DNA from: Utricularia gibba
Lineage: Eukaryota; Streptophyta; Magnoliopsida; Lamiales; Lentibulariaceae
NCBI GenBank assembly: GCA_002189035.1
Contig: CM007991.1
Location: forward strand, 1,054,001-1,118,000
DNA length: 64,000 nucleotides
Direction of reading: 5' to 3'
Part shown: positions 29,048-41,353 of the stretch, one piece after another
How positions within the stretch are numbered: the first letter of the stretch is position 1
How the letters are laid out: every line of letters starts with the position of its first letter
Notes under the pieces: model-generated
Told to the model about the DNA's origin: nothing
Databases searched by the model: none
The model's input: only the letters and a program-made list of their open reading frames with translations
Program-made: the position numbers and the translations under genes

Positions 29048-29691
29048 TGTTAATGCAATTTGTTGCTAGTTTGTAGTTGGCTTGGTATAGCAATTAGGGA
29101 ACCCTAAACTCAACCCCCTTACTCACCCATACAAAAAAAAAAAAAAAATCAAACTTTTAGCAACGCAGTGAATCTGTCTTTTGTCTTGGTGTGAATGCGA
29201 AAACGTCGTCGTTAGAGTAAGCGCCCTTCACACCCCGCCATCGACCTGACCCAGGATCAAAACAGAAAACACCGAAGTTGGGAAAATATTTCACAAGGTA
29301 ATATCTTATAGTATTATTTCTGATTACACATACTATTTAGTAAGTAATAAAAATTTCCATTGGAAAAAAAAAATGTAACGTTACACACGGTAGAAAAAAC
29401 AAAGGGCTAGCCTACTACCAGATACAAAGAATGGCAATGCTCTTTATCATACATTTTGTGTACCTAAAATTCCGGTGCGGCGGTGGGTTCAGTGATTTGA
29501 GCTACTCCGCAATCAGGGGTAATTCAAGACAAACAGAGGTAGAACCCGAGAGGGCCTTTCTCCGGTCTCAGTAATTTCTGCACCGAGAAGAAGCAGAAGC
29601 AGAAGCAGAACCGGGTACGGTACCAAACCAAGCTTTAAGCAGAGATGGATGGCATGAATACTCGGACTGAAGATGAGGTGTTAAAGGAGCA
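29048..29691. other. convergent 3' UTR interval
   Basis: This lies between the stop of the cysteine oxidase gene (+) and that of the TT9-like gene (-). It holds an A run near 29136, an AT-rich patch and a purine-rich AGAAGC repeat around 29585-29610. No gene is seen. Confidence 0.5.
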
Positions 29692-32600
29692 TCACAAAGA
29701 TAAATCACTAGTTTGAGATGAGAGTGAAGGTTCTGCATCTAAACTGGGTTCCAACAAAGGCCGTAGAGTCCTCTCCACTTCACGACTTTGTAAACTGATC
29801 TCTTCAAGGATCATATTTAACGCATACTTGCAAGATTCCTCATCCCTGAATGCTAGAGTCCACCTGCCATCAACTAAAGCCTTTGATTTCGCTTTCCCAT
29901 GGGGAGTATAGCTTGAAGCATCGGCAAAAGGGAAGGATGACGGTCGAATCCGAAGGTGCAGCCACCTTGACTGTTTTGCATCTATTCTTGGCTGAAGGAT
30001 AATAAATATATGAGAACATGAAGGCAAAAAGCTTCACGTGAACTTGATTTCACTGAAACAGTTCATTGAACTTTATTCCTAGAGCATCATGGATATAAAC
30101 AATTCACTAGATAACGTCACTCACATTGGATCCAGCCAAGGGAGCTAGAACCCGAACAACTCCATAGCGTGGCTTCATGGGGTACTCATCTAGTAGAACT
30201 AGCCACCCCGAGCTTCCATAAGAAAGTGCTAGAATGTGAAAATTGCGTTCTTTGCCTCTTTCAAATGCAATTCGACAAGGGACTGCATCCACTGGAGGGG
30301 GGTCGAAAAGCAAGTTTGTAACACATGCATCGGTAAAGCCTTAGAAGATGACAAGCTTTTGCAATTTGAAATAAAAAGAAACTTGAATTCAAGGTTACCG
30401 AGATTTATTTCAGTGTTCGGTTTTAAACCTGCTGGTTTAATTCCAGCATTTTTGGCTCTGGATTCATCCAGAATATCAATTGTGGAGGCTATAGGAGGTT
30501 GCTCAGGCAAGACTTTCCCATGCAAAAAACTCTGAAGATGATGGAGTAGCACGAATATCTGAGAATAAAAGCACAACTCGAATTAGGAAATAGAATTTTC
30601 TGAAGAATAAGTACGTGAATCCAACAAGGCAATCTGTAGTCAAAAGTTTCATCCACAATTGTGTGTATCTATAAAATGGAGCAACCTTGACTGTTTCATG
30701 TGTTCTTTCTGCTGCTGCGAAAGAAGATTCTTGCCCAGCTATCTCTGTGACAACAGAAAGATAGAACTTAATTCATGTGATGTAGGATGCTCTCAGTCCA
30801 TATGCATTCAAGTGGAAGGACAAGAGAGAAAAGTTGGTTTAGGCAAGAGTACCATCAACAGCAGGCTTTTGGGGTGGCAAGAGTATAGATTTGGGATCTT
30901 TCTTAGGAGAAGAAGCTTCCATCGCTACAGGTCAAATCAGTAATGTGAATTGTTCCAATATAATGAACCTGCCATAATTAGGAAAGAAGAGGAAGAAGAG
31001 TGGCGTTGGAAAGGTGAAAAGAGTGAAGACCGACCTCTCTTGCACTTTCTCCACTCGTCGCATAGAACTATTTTCAACAGGTCAGACCATGTTCCTCTTG
31101 TTTCCTCCAGGACACGAATAATGTAATTGCTAAATGACTCCTAAATATATACAAAAAAAAGCATTATACTAATAAATAGAACTACTGAAACAGTGAACAA
31201 TAGCAAATGAAGATACATTAACATTGCTAAGAACTATGACAACAATAGCACAAAACACCAGAATCAGCAACTGCTCTTCCAAGCATGTACGCACCTTGAG
31301 GACTCTAAGGTGATTTCTATTGTACTCAGCCTCGCTGTAAGGCAACAACTGGCGCAGCAGCCACCCACCATCCCACAAAGTCTCAGCCAAGACATTTGAC
31401 CTGTTAAAAAGATTGACAAGCGCAACAAGTACCTACAGACCAAAGCATAGGGCGAAGTGTTCCACTGAGTTTAATTACGGAAGAACATAAATCAAATGAA
31501 TATAATGCAGAAAATTTGCAAATCAGAACAAGTCAAACTAAATTGGAGAACAAAGGTCGGGCTACACAGAAGATGCCAAGCTAAATGTGAAAAAAAAAAG
31601 ATGGTCAATAAAATAGGATCCAATTATCGGATCCCAGGCAGCAACTATTTAATAAGAAGATTGCTAAAATATTATACACTAAAAGAAACATACAAAGAGA
31701 GTGGGAGGAAGAACGATTATTAAAAAAGGAAAAAAATTAAGATTACAGAATCACAGCATACTTGATATCTATGCATGCGAGCACTCATGCCATTGACCAT
31801 GCTTTGACAAGATATAGCCCCATAATCCTGGTCATTGAAATCATGTAAGTTCTTTGGGTTCAGCTGAAATCAGATATGTAATTGCGGAAGTAAAGTTGAT
31901 AACCCCCCTCAGATGCACTCACAGGAGTCAAAACAAAGTTCATCTATATGTATCGGAAAGCAGAATGACTCAGTCCTGCAGTTCATATTTCAATTTAAAA
32001 TTTTTCCTAATGAGACTTATCCTATGTTCTTTTAGGCGCATTGTGGTTGCAGCAGGGCAAATGGAAAATATGTTACTTGAGAGAATTAAAAGAACATAGA
32101 GTTTCTTTTTGTTTTTGACACAACATCAAGGGTTAAGTCATACTAAAAAAGACACAGAATAGCAAGAAAATATAATGGAAAATTCCTTCCTAAATATCAA
32201 GCATATATACCTTTAACTTTTGCATGTAAATATCAAGCTCACTGCTAATGCCATCTTCAATCCCATCACTTGAGAAAAGTTGCTCCTCTCCAGAATCTTC
32301 CCCTACCAATGCTTGCTGGACATTCAAAAGACAAGAATCCACAATAAGCATAGGAGTGACTATGGCTGCTTCATATTAATCAAATGTATTTCAGTCTCCA
32401 GTGATCCTAATAATGTGTGTATATAACACTCTTATCACTTCCATTCAATTTCAATACTACACTTTCGAGCAATTCTGTACTTCATTATCAAGTATTCAAG
32501 TAGAGAACAAGGTGGGATATGCCAAATGTGAAAAAAACAACAACAAATGTTGCAGTACCTCAAGTGTGAAAATTTAGTCTACCTATCTTTGTAATCCTAT

Positions 32601-35438
32601 CGTTAAGGAGCATACCAGTAGCTTCTTCTTATGTTGTTTACGCCGAGGAAGAATGCCCAGAGCATCAACCATGGATTCATCCAGTTCTGAAAAAACATCA
32701 ATGACTGGATGCCAAAATAATTTAAAATGTTGAATTGCTAAATCAGGAGATCATTAAAAACCTTTGGTCTGCAGTAACGTAGCCAGAACGCTTAAAGACC
32801 CCGAAACTTGAACATCATTCCCACCAGCAATGAATGAAAGCAAAGCATCCCTGTGAAATTGAGGGAAACTCAAAAATATGATCTCAAGCTAACATCAGCA
32901 CACTGAATCAGACGTGAGAGGCTGACAGTCAAATTACAACTGCACCAAGAACAATGAAATAACGGTTTTTGGGCATGCATCACAGAATGTAATCTAAATT
33001 CGTAAGATTAATTTTCTAATACAAAAGCTGACCAATTAATGAACAAAAAAGATTTATTGGAAAAGGTAACATATTTGAAATTGGACACACTATTCCAGCT
33101 CATATAGATGTGACTAGAATGCTACTATTCTATGTATAAGAATACCTTGGCACAAATATGTTCGAGTCATGCTTCAATACCCCTTCTGGTCCGAGGTTTT
33201 GGCACATTGAAGTCTGAGTAGTGCAAGCCAAAGCCATATCTCCCAAAGTGTTATCAATCTCGTCAGTATTGCGGCTACCTCCATCTGGAGTACAATGGAT
33301 GCCGTTTGGTTTTACCTCACAATTTTGATGAGATGTTAGCGGGCACAGAAGAGCAGCAGCAACAGTATTGGCCAGATCCTTAATTTTGACAATGCGTAAT
33401 ATGCAGCAAAGTAAATATAAGGCGCTGATTTCACCAAGCCTTAGATCCTGGGGGCGCAGAACAAGCATAAAGTTAAATGCGTATCTTTCACTAAATGCTG
33501 AATCAACAACACAGTTTACTTGATTTGAAGCTTTTTGCTGTGCCATCGTTAAAGAAGGAAGAATAAGTGGAAATATAAGAAGCCTCAAGATGTTCTCCAT
33601 TATTAACTTTCCAACATCAGGAATGCCAGCAGATACAACATCACTAAAATAGTACAGATTGTCCTCAATCTCGTCAACAAAAACAACAATAGAAGAGGTT
33701 GATTCTGTACATTGCTCCCTGCTTAAAATAAAATTGCTATGGTCAACACTAATATTAAAAACCTACCAAACTAAAAGAAATAATAATTGCATCTTACTTT
33801 GAAGCATTTGAAACAATTTGATTCAAATGCACACACTGATCGCGGAAAAAATAGACCAAATTCAAGAAATATTCAGCATGAGGGACCATTGAGACAAATC
33901 TATTCACGGCATCATCCCCAACTACAAAATAGAGCAAGCAAGCAGTTATTCACAATGTCAGAAAAACCAATAGTATTTGCATGTTGAATCAGAACGTACC
34001 ATGATATACATTAAGAGTTAACGCTCTTACAGCAATTCGAATCATACTCTCTTCATGAAACGCAAATCGGATTGCCTCAACATAGAGGGGAAAAGAAACA
34101 ACTTCATCCTGAGATAATGTTGCAACCATATTTGAAAACATTAAGTGATATGTTTTCTGGTTGTTCATTAAAGCAATCAAACATATTTAAAGGCTCAGAT
34201 TCCAGAAACCGTACATTTTGGGTCTTGACAAGAAGAGAAATAGTGTCCTTGTTTAGCTTGCCACTTATTGCCCTTTAAAGTCCACACAAAGATAAAAAAC
34301 AATTAAAAAAATTCCACCAAAGATCTTAGGTATAATAATGATTCGAACAATGAGCACATAAGCAGCAGATTTATGGAGATACCTTAGGAAGGATATGTAA
34401 TATGATAGCAGCTCTTCGTTTCTGAAGTCAAATGAGTAAGTTATAAGGTAGTTCACATGCTCATTGCTAAAAAGATAATCTGCAAAGGTTCCACAAAGCA
34501 ATGTTACAGACAAAAGATTAATGAGAGATGCAAAGTACAGAGTAGTTCTTGTATCCTACATATGGAATGGTCACTTTTAAGATTCTGGATGATTATGCTC
34601 ATTGTTTGCAATATCTGGAGGGAAACAATCACCGAATAACTGGCTTTCAATATACGTACAAATTCTCCCAAGACCTGCTTTTCCATGAAAAATCTGAAGG
34701 AAACCGAAGTTAAGACAACACACGAAAAGATAAAATAAATTTTCAACAGCTGAGAATTGCTCACTCAAAATATGAATGATCATGCTGGTCACCGTATGTT
34801 ATCAATTCTGCAATGGATCTCAAAGCTTCAACTACAAAGTCCTGCGCAAACTGAAGGCTATCAAGAAGAAAGAAAAAAAATTTCAAAAACAGTTGACATC
34901 CATTGAAACATAGAAAACATTACCGTGGTAACCTCATTTACACTTTGAACTTTCATAAGTTGATCAACCAGGGATCTGAAAAGCGAAAAAAGAAACGCTC
35001 ACCCAGTTTTCATAAAATGCTCCATAGCTCATCTAGATCATTAGCAAATCCATCCACCGGATCTACTCACACTAACTTAAAAATAGTTTTCTATTAAAAT
35101 ACTCTTGCAACGCTCGTGACTTGCGTAAAGTCACTCACTTTTTAAACTATGATTGGGAAAAATTTCTCGCCACAGCATCTCGATATACAATGTTAATCAC
35201 CCAGGATTTCAAAACAATTCTACCACTTGATACACGAAAGTCAAGAAAAATACGCTCTTCAATAATACTGCATCAGGACAAGGTCGTTGAATCATAAAAT
35301 TAAACACTCTAGCGACAGAGCGGAACCTTCCAATGGTCTTCTTTTAAACCAATACAATCAAACCCCCTTCCGCAAACTACAGTACCTGAGTTCATCGAGA
35401 GAAAATCTGTCTCGAGATCTCCAAAACGAAAGCCTCAT
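29692..35438 (-). CDS. TT9: TRANSPARENT TESTA 9 / GFS9 (CLEC16A-like) trafficking protein
   Basis: A minus-strand gene of about 17 exons, roughly 800-850 residues. The first coding exon is 35386-35438 ([17 protein letters not shown]) and joins AG|A to [14 protein letters not shown]. Blocks that identify it: [145 protein letters not shown] and [14 protein letters not shown]. These follow the order of plant TT9/GFS9 and the N-terminal FPL domain of CLEC16A/Ema. TT9/GFS9 is a peripheral Golgi protein needed for vacuolar trafficking and flavonoid accumulation in seed coats. All conserved blocks I could check are in frame, so the gene looks intact. It diverges from the HAT1 gene, with 658 bases between start codons. 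Confidence 0.93.
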
Positions 35439-36095
35439 TCTTGTACGACCTCGCGATCACACTTCCCTTCTTCTCTCATCAAGTTTCATCACAAGAAAGA
35501 CACGGATTCAGTGTTTTACCTGCCTTGAATCCCACCAGTAGTAAAGAAAAAAACTGTTCCACTCTCCTCCACTAGGAAGAAAAATCAACAGACTCTCCCT
35601 GTTGGATCCTTGGAAACGAAAACGGAAGCAAGGGGAGAATATCCGAGGAGGAATCTTCGCGATCGATCGGTAACAGCACGGCGAAGCGTAATCAACCACG
35701 GCTTTGGTGCTTTCCACTTTCCAGTCTTTTCTGTTTGCCACGTCAGTTATCAGAAGTCGCAAAATAGGAAAGAGGGTCTTGGGCCTCATTCGGATCTTTT
35801 CTAATACTGGGCTCAGGCCCATGGTCCTAAATTCGATTTTTTAACAAGTCTTGATTGAAACTTAAATAAAATCAAAGATAGAAGAATAGTAACATATTTA
35901 AAATTAAATATAAAAAACATTATCAATACAAAAAAAATGCGGTATTCAGTTTAATATTGTCGCGATGGGAGGAACAGTGGGCCCCATTGACTCGTAACCG
36001 AAATATTTTGAAATTAACTAGAAATACATAGCCTTCTTCTTTTCAACTCTGCGTCAGCTCTGGTTCTGGGTCTCACCAAACCCTATACTTCCAAA
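35439..36095. promoter_or_regulatory. shared upstream region of TT9-like and HAT1-type genes
   Basis: The start codons of the two divergent genes are about 660 bases apart. The TT9 side is balanced in composition and contains two opposed frames (35508-35822) with no family match. An AT-rich segment lies at 35830-35960. TATA boxes were not clear on either side. Confidence 0.45.
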
Positions 36096-39000
36096 ATGGG
36101 GACGAAGGAGGACTCCACTGGTTCGCCGAAGGGGCAGATAAAGCGTCGCCGTGTCGGATTCTCGGACAAGGGTAGGCTCCCTTCTTTTATCTGTTCTTTT
36201 TTTGCTCGCTCACCAGTTAACTCAGCCTTTGTTACCCTACACTATCTAGATGCTGGGATTGAGGCCAATGAATGCATCAGAATTTATCTAGGTACGCTGC
36301 TTCCCCCCTTTTGAACATTCTGTTGCTGTTTCGTAATGGAAAATGCAGTGCTTTTGATCCCCCCTGTACGAAGCTAAATGACTAGATACGATACTTGGCT
36401 TGAGAACTTGCTTACAAGATAAGCGGTAAATTGTTTATCCTTCTCTTTTTCGGTAAACTGGGGGAAATTTGTTTGTTAAAGTGCCATATAATCGTTCCTG
36501 GTTGGCAAGGAACATAGCAGTGAGAATGCTAGAGGGTCGTTGGTTCATGTTCTCATATATATATTTGGTCTAAATTCGTTTTATTTTATTTTATTTTTTA
36601 TATAATTTATGCAGGAAGTCGGGTATTTTCAATTTATTCTAATTAACTCTTCATCTAACTTAACGATATTGCATAGTTTTTAACAAGGATGAAGTGGGTT
36701 CTCCTAAAAGCTTCAAAATAGAACCAGTTGACTTGAACCATTTTTTTGAAGATGATGGGAAGATATATGGATACCAGTCTCTGGAGGTAGGATGTAAATA
36801 ATTTTGACTAGATGATATGCCTTGATGATTCTTTCTGTTGTTTTGGCTGATTTTGTGAGTATGATTTTTTCAATTTTTTTTTGTTTATTATAGCCAATTG
36901 GGGTAAAGGAAAAGCAATTGGAAACTTAAGTTATTTGATCTATTCACACAATTGTTACCAATATTTGCATTGGGAGAAAAAAAGCGATGGAATAGTAACA
37001 CTTAAGCCAAAAGAACTCAAGAAAGTTCTTTTATTCAATATCTCTGGTCGAATGATAGGTGTATAATTCCTTAAACAATGCAAGTTGTGAGGCCCATCGT
37101 TGTTGATTTTCGGCTTTCCCATTAACTTGGGATTGTGATTAATTCTTGTTGTTCATTTATTTTTTGGTTCTTTCAGGTCGTAATCTGGCTTAGTGGTATA
37201 TCCTTCCATGCATATCCTGATATTTCTTATGAGAGTTCATCAGATGTAAGCCTTTTAATTAAATAGACTGGCTTTTATTTAGCCTATTCTTCCTAGTATG
37301 AAAAATCAGGATGTACTGAGTTACTTCAAGCTTACATGCCATTTCCGTCTGTGAGATTTTCCCAGTCTGCTCGTTTAGAGATTACCTTCTACATTAGACA
37401 TTATTGCAGATTACATTTTGTGTAAATAGGTTACTCAAAGTGCACTTGCTGAAGCAAGTTGCTCTTCTGCAATTTTTTTTGAAAATTTCTAGCCTATAGT
37501 TTCCTCTGTAGCAAGTGAAATGCTTTATGAAGTGTTCTTGCCTTCATTTTATCGTTAATTATTATGCCCAATTTTTTAGTCGCTGGAATACCAAACTAGT
37601 AAACACGGAAGAATGCTATTTTTCTGGATTCTAGCTTCTTTGATATCGTTTCATTGAGTACTTCTAAATCTGTACTAGGGAGGCAAGGGGGTAACCGATC
37701 TGAGGTCCTCTCTTTCGGTAAGTTGTTAAATAATTGATTTTTCGTATTTCCCTTTTAACCCCGTACACACATCAGCTTCAATATATTCTTGACAGAATAT
37801 TTTTGCGGACAATCTTGTTTGGAGTAAAGATGAATTTCTTCAAACATTTTCAACTGATTGCAACTATATAAAGTAAGCGGATATTTGTACTTGCATTTAG
37901 ATCTCATTTGAAGGTTTTTTCTTCATTGTATCTAATCTTGTGTTATTTGTACTTGCATTTAGATCTCTTGTCTCCAATGCAGAATTACTGCCCAAAAGTG
38001 GTGTAAATGGCCAGGGTAGTAGCTCTCAGTATCTGTTGGAAGAAAATTCCACTGATGTAGAGGTGAATTATACTTATTTGCATCGTACAATGAATGTATA
38101 TTTTTAATTTATGGTATGTGCAGTTTATCTTTGTCGACTACTTCCATCGCCAGTATCAACTCTTGGTCCCTTCCCCCACCCCACCCCTCCTTTCCTTTTC
38201 TCTCTTTAAAGTATTCCCGCTGTATATGGAATTTGCGTCTGGTGCCTCATGTTCCTTTCAATTTAGCAGCGTCAACCTAGTTTGCTCTTGAGCTCTAGTA
38301 TTAGCGTTATAGTATTGCAGGTATTTCGAGTCCGAGGAACTTGGCTTGGGAATCTTTACTGCAGATTGGTCCCACTTGTTCTTCTTCTCATAGATGGTAA
38401 ATGCACCCAGCTGTTTTATGAGGCGGAATTCCTCTGTAATGAACTACTTTCCTGCTGCTGCAGGCAGCAATCCCATTGATGTTACATGTCCCAGATGGGA
38501 AATCTACATATTAACCCGGAGAAATCAAAACGACACGGGCATGTGTTTCCTTGGCTTTGCAGCTGTTTATCGTTTTCATAAATACCCTACGAGCACACGC
38601 CTGCGTCTTGGGCAGGTAACATCTGCCAACCAGATCTTAATTGATGATCCTATGAATTATGTTGCCTCGTCTGACTGTTTCACTCTGGCAGATTCTAATT
38701 ATGCCTACCTGCCAGCGGAATGGATTTGGTTCTCTTCTTCTTAAAGTACTAACCAATGTCGCAATATCAGAAGATTTGTATGACTTCACCATTGAAGAAC
38801 CGGTGGATGTAATTCAGCATGTGAGAACATGCATCGATGTTGAGCGCCTCCTTACCTATGGCCCATTGCATGACACTCTCACTGCATCTGCTTCCCGGTT
38901 GAGGCATCAAAAGAGTTTGACAGTGGAAAAACCCGCATGTCGATACGCACCCTCTGCAGACTTCATTGAAGCTGTTCGTAAAAGTTTCAAAATCACAAAG

Positions 39001-39345
39001 AGGCAGTTCCTTAATTGCTGGGAGATACTCCTCTACCTGAAAGTGGTGGATCAAGGCGAGGAAGGCTTGCAGAATTATGCAACATATCTGCGTAACCGGG
39101 TGGAAAATGAGGTGATTGGCAAAGACTCTGAAGGATCAGGAAAGGCAGTAATCAATATCCCGAGTGATTTTGATGCAGACGCATCCTTTGTCATGTTTAA
39201 GGTGAAGGGCGAGCAATCCATTAGCTTGGAAAGCGCTGATGAGCTCAAGAGAACTAGTCAAGAGGAGACTCTTAGGCAGCTTGTGGACGAAAGAATGAAG
39301 GAGATTAGAGCTGTGGTTGAAAAGATATCTCAGAAGCCCAAGTAA
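36096..39345 (+). CDS. HAG2: type B histone acetyltransferase HAT1/HAG2
   Basis: About eleven exons give some 460 residues. It starts MGTKEDSTGSPKGQIKRRRVGF, a basic patch. The HAT1 N-terminal domain includes ANECIRIYLV and VDLNHFFEDDGKIYGYQSL. The acetyltransferase core runs RWEIYILTRRNQND, CFLGFAAVYRFHKYPTSTRLRLGQ, then ILIMPTCQRNGFGSLLLKVL, in which QRNGFG is the acetyl-CoA-binding motif A. The C-terminal part is VYDFTIEEP-like (LYDFTIEEPVDVIQHVRTCID), ending EIRAVVEKISQKPK at 39345. HAT1 acetylates newly made histone H4 (K5, K12) in cytosol and nucleus with an RbAp46/48-type partner. The segment usually written LVLPPYQ in plant relatives reads IMPTCQ here. The gene lies directly before the PQQL-like protease on the same strand. 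Confidence 0.94.
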
Positions 39346-41353
39346 AGTAGGCGATGCATCCAAATCTAGTTCTGGTTCCTTAGTTTTTTTTAGCTACTTT
39401 TGGAAGGAAACCCAATGAATTCTACTTTTGAGCTGGAGATGGTAAAGAAACCACTGCAGAGTTTTAGGTGACGGTTTTGTTCAGACATTTGATGGTTTCA
39501 GAAACTTTCAAAAACGATTTTGGAACGGTTGAAGAAGGTTTCTAATTATTTTGTAAATTAAAATATTTATTGAATGGCATTCCTATCTGCCCGTTTTCAT
39601 TCTACAGGTGGGCCCGAAATGAATTAAAACATTTGTTTTCAAATAATTTTTTTGGGGTAGTTTAATGGGTATGGACCCAGTGGCCCCATAAACATTTCTA
39701 AGCCCATACAAGCTCGTACTGTCCAGAACGACCGGCTCGGCCCAGTTTCATTAAAAAATTAGTTTAAAACCAATCTATCTCAAGGCATATAATAAAATGT
39801 TTTAAAATTAGGTTCAACGCATTCTCCGACTTTTAAATTAAATCTTTTTTACAATGTGTTGAATTGCCTTATACCTATTATGAAAATATTTGAAAAGAAA
39901 ATTTTAATTATTTAAATTTAAATTTGTGTATTTCAAAAATATTATTGAATCGAATTTAAAAAATCATAGTTTTGTATTGGGTCAAAAGAATTAGAAAATG
40001 GTTTGCAGTACAAGATATCAAAATATCAATCCTCACAGATTGGTATAGGCCGGAATTTGGTAAGTAATGATTAAAGATTTATAGTTTTAAAATTTCGATC
40101 GTTATGTATCAATTAGAAATTTTAAAATTTTAATCGTTAGTAAAAATATATGTTTATTTTTACTCGTACCAGAGTTTTTTTGAGCTGAAAGTAATGTCAA
40201 TGATTCTACTACTAGGAGATAGTGACAAGTATACAGAGAGACTCCTAAACTTTCATAAAGAACATGTTAAAAGGAATGATTTATAATCCAATGTTATAGA
40301 AAATTATTAACAATCATATGCTTGGACAGCAGATGGATAGTAAACTAGGAACACAAAATGTCTATTACTTGGAAGGAGGAAGGACTTCAAACCCCATCCA
40401 CCACAATGACCAAAACAACACAAAAATCCAAATCTAAATGAAAATTAGTCTATTAATTCCAATGTTATGATAACATGTCTCGCTCAATTCTAGTGTGATA
40501 TTGTCAAATGTCAATATAATTTTAGACATCTTCAACGATTCGTATTATATACTCGAAATCGATTAATTATAAGAAATCGTTCACTATATATTGACTGTAT
40601 CAAAGGCAATCAAATATCGCAACGAACTCGATTGGTACCGAGCAAAACCTACAAACTCGCACCACCTAATCCATGTATCATGTTCATTTTTTACAAGGTT
40701 TACCATTTGCAACAAAGTGGACATTTTTTTTTTTTTTAAGGAAGATCCGCGTGGCAGACCAGTCGCATGTTTAGGGTAACCGAGGGATCCGAGTCGTCCT
40801 TTTTAAGGGTCCGTGGGCCTAATCGGGGTGTTGAGTCAACTTGTGGGTTGCCGTTCCCGTCCCCAGCATTGAGTAACATGCCTTCACGTGCCTGTCTGCA
40901 CGACATCCGCATTCCTCTTTAACACACAATGTCTATATATATACATATGTTACTTTGGACACCCACAAAACATAACTTATCCCGATCATGAAGAACGTAC
41001 TTGTTACAGTTGAGACCTAGGGTTTTTGTTGGGGATAATTTGAATTTGAATTATTATTATTATAAATCTATTTTGTAGAATTTATTTATTTATTTATGAA
41101 TAGGGATTTTATTTTTATTTTTTTTTTGAAATTGTGGGAATAAAAAAAAAAAGGGAGGTGACCGTGGGATTTTCTCTTTTGGGCAGTATATATAAATATA
41201 ATTTAAAAAAGAAATACAATTGGGCTGAAAAAACCGCATCGTGGGGGTATAATACCACCGCACGGTAGATGCCAATCACGCACTCACTGCGGTTCATCTC
41301 CGATCTGCCGGCGTACGCTATATTCTCTCTGCAGATCTCTTCTCGGAGACGCC
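39346..41353. other. intergenic region with an orphan promoter-like islet
   Basis: 39346-39560 is 3' UTR of the HAT1 gene. 39640-40720 is AT-rich with no gene. 40735-40960 is GC-richer and ends in a G-box CACGTG (40885-40890) and TATATATATA (40934-40943), followed by a 10-codon frame at 40988-41020 and then AT-rich sequence with a T run. 41280-41353 is the 5' UTR of the protease gene. Confidence 0.5.
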
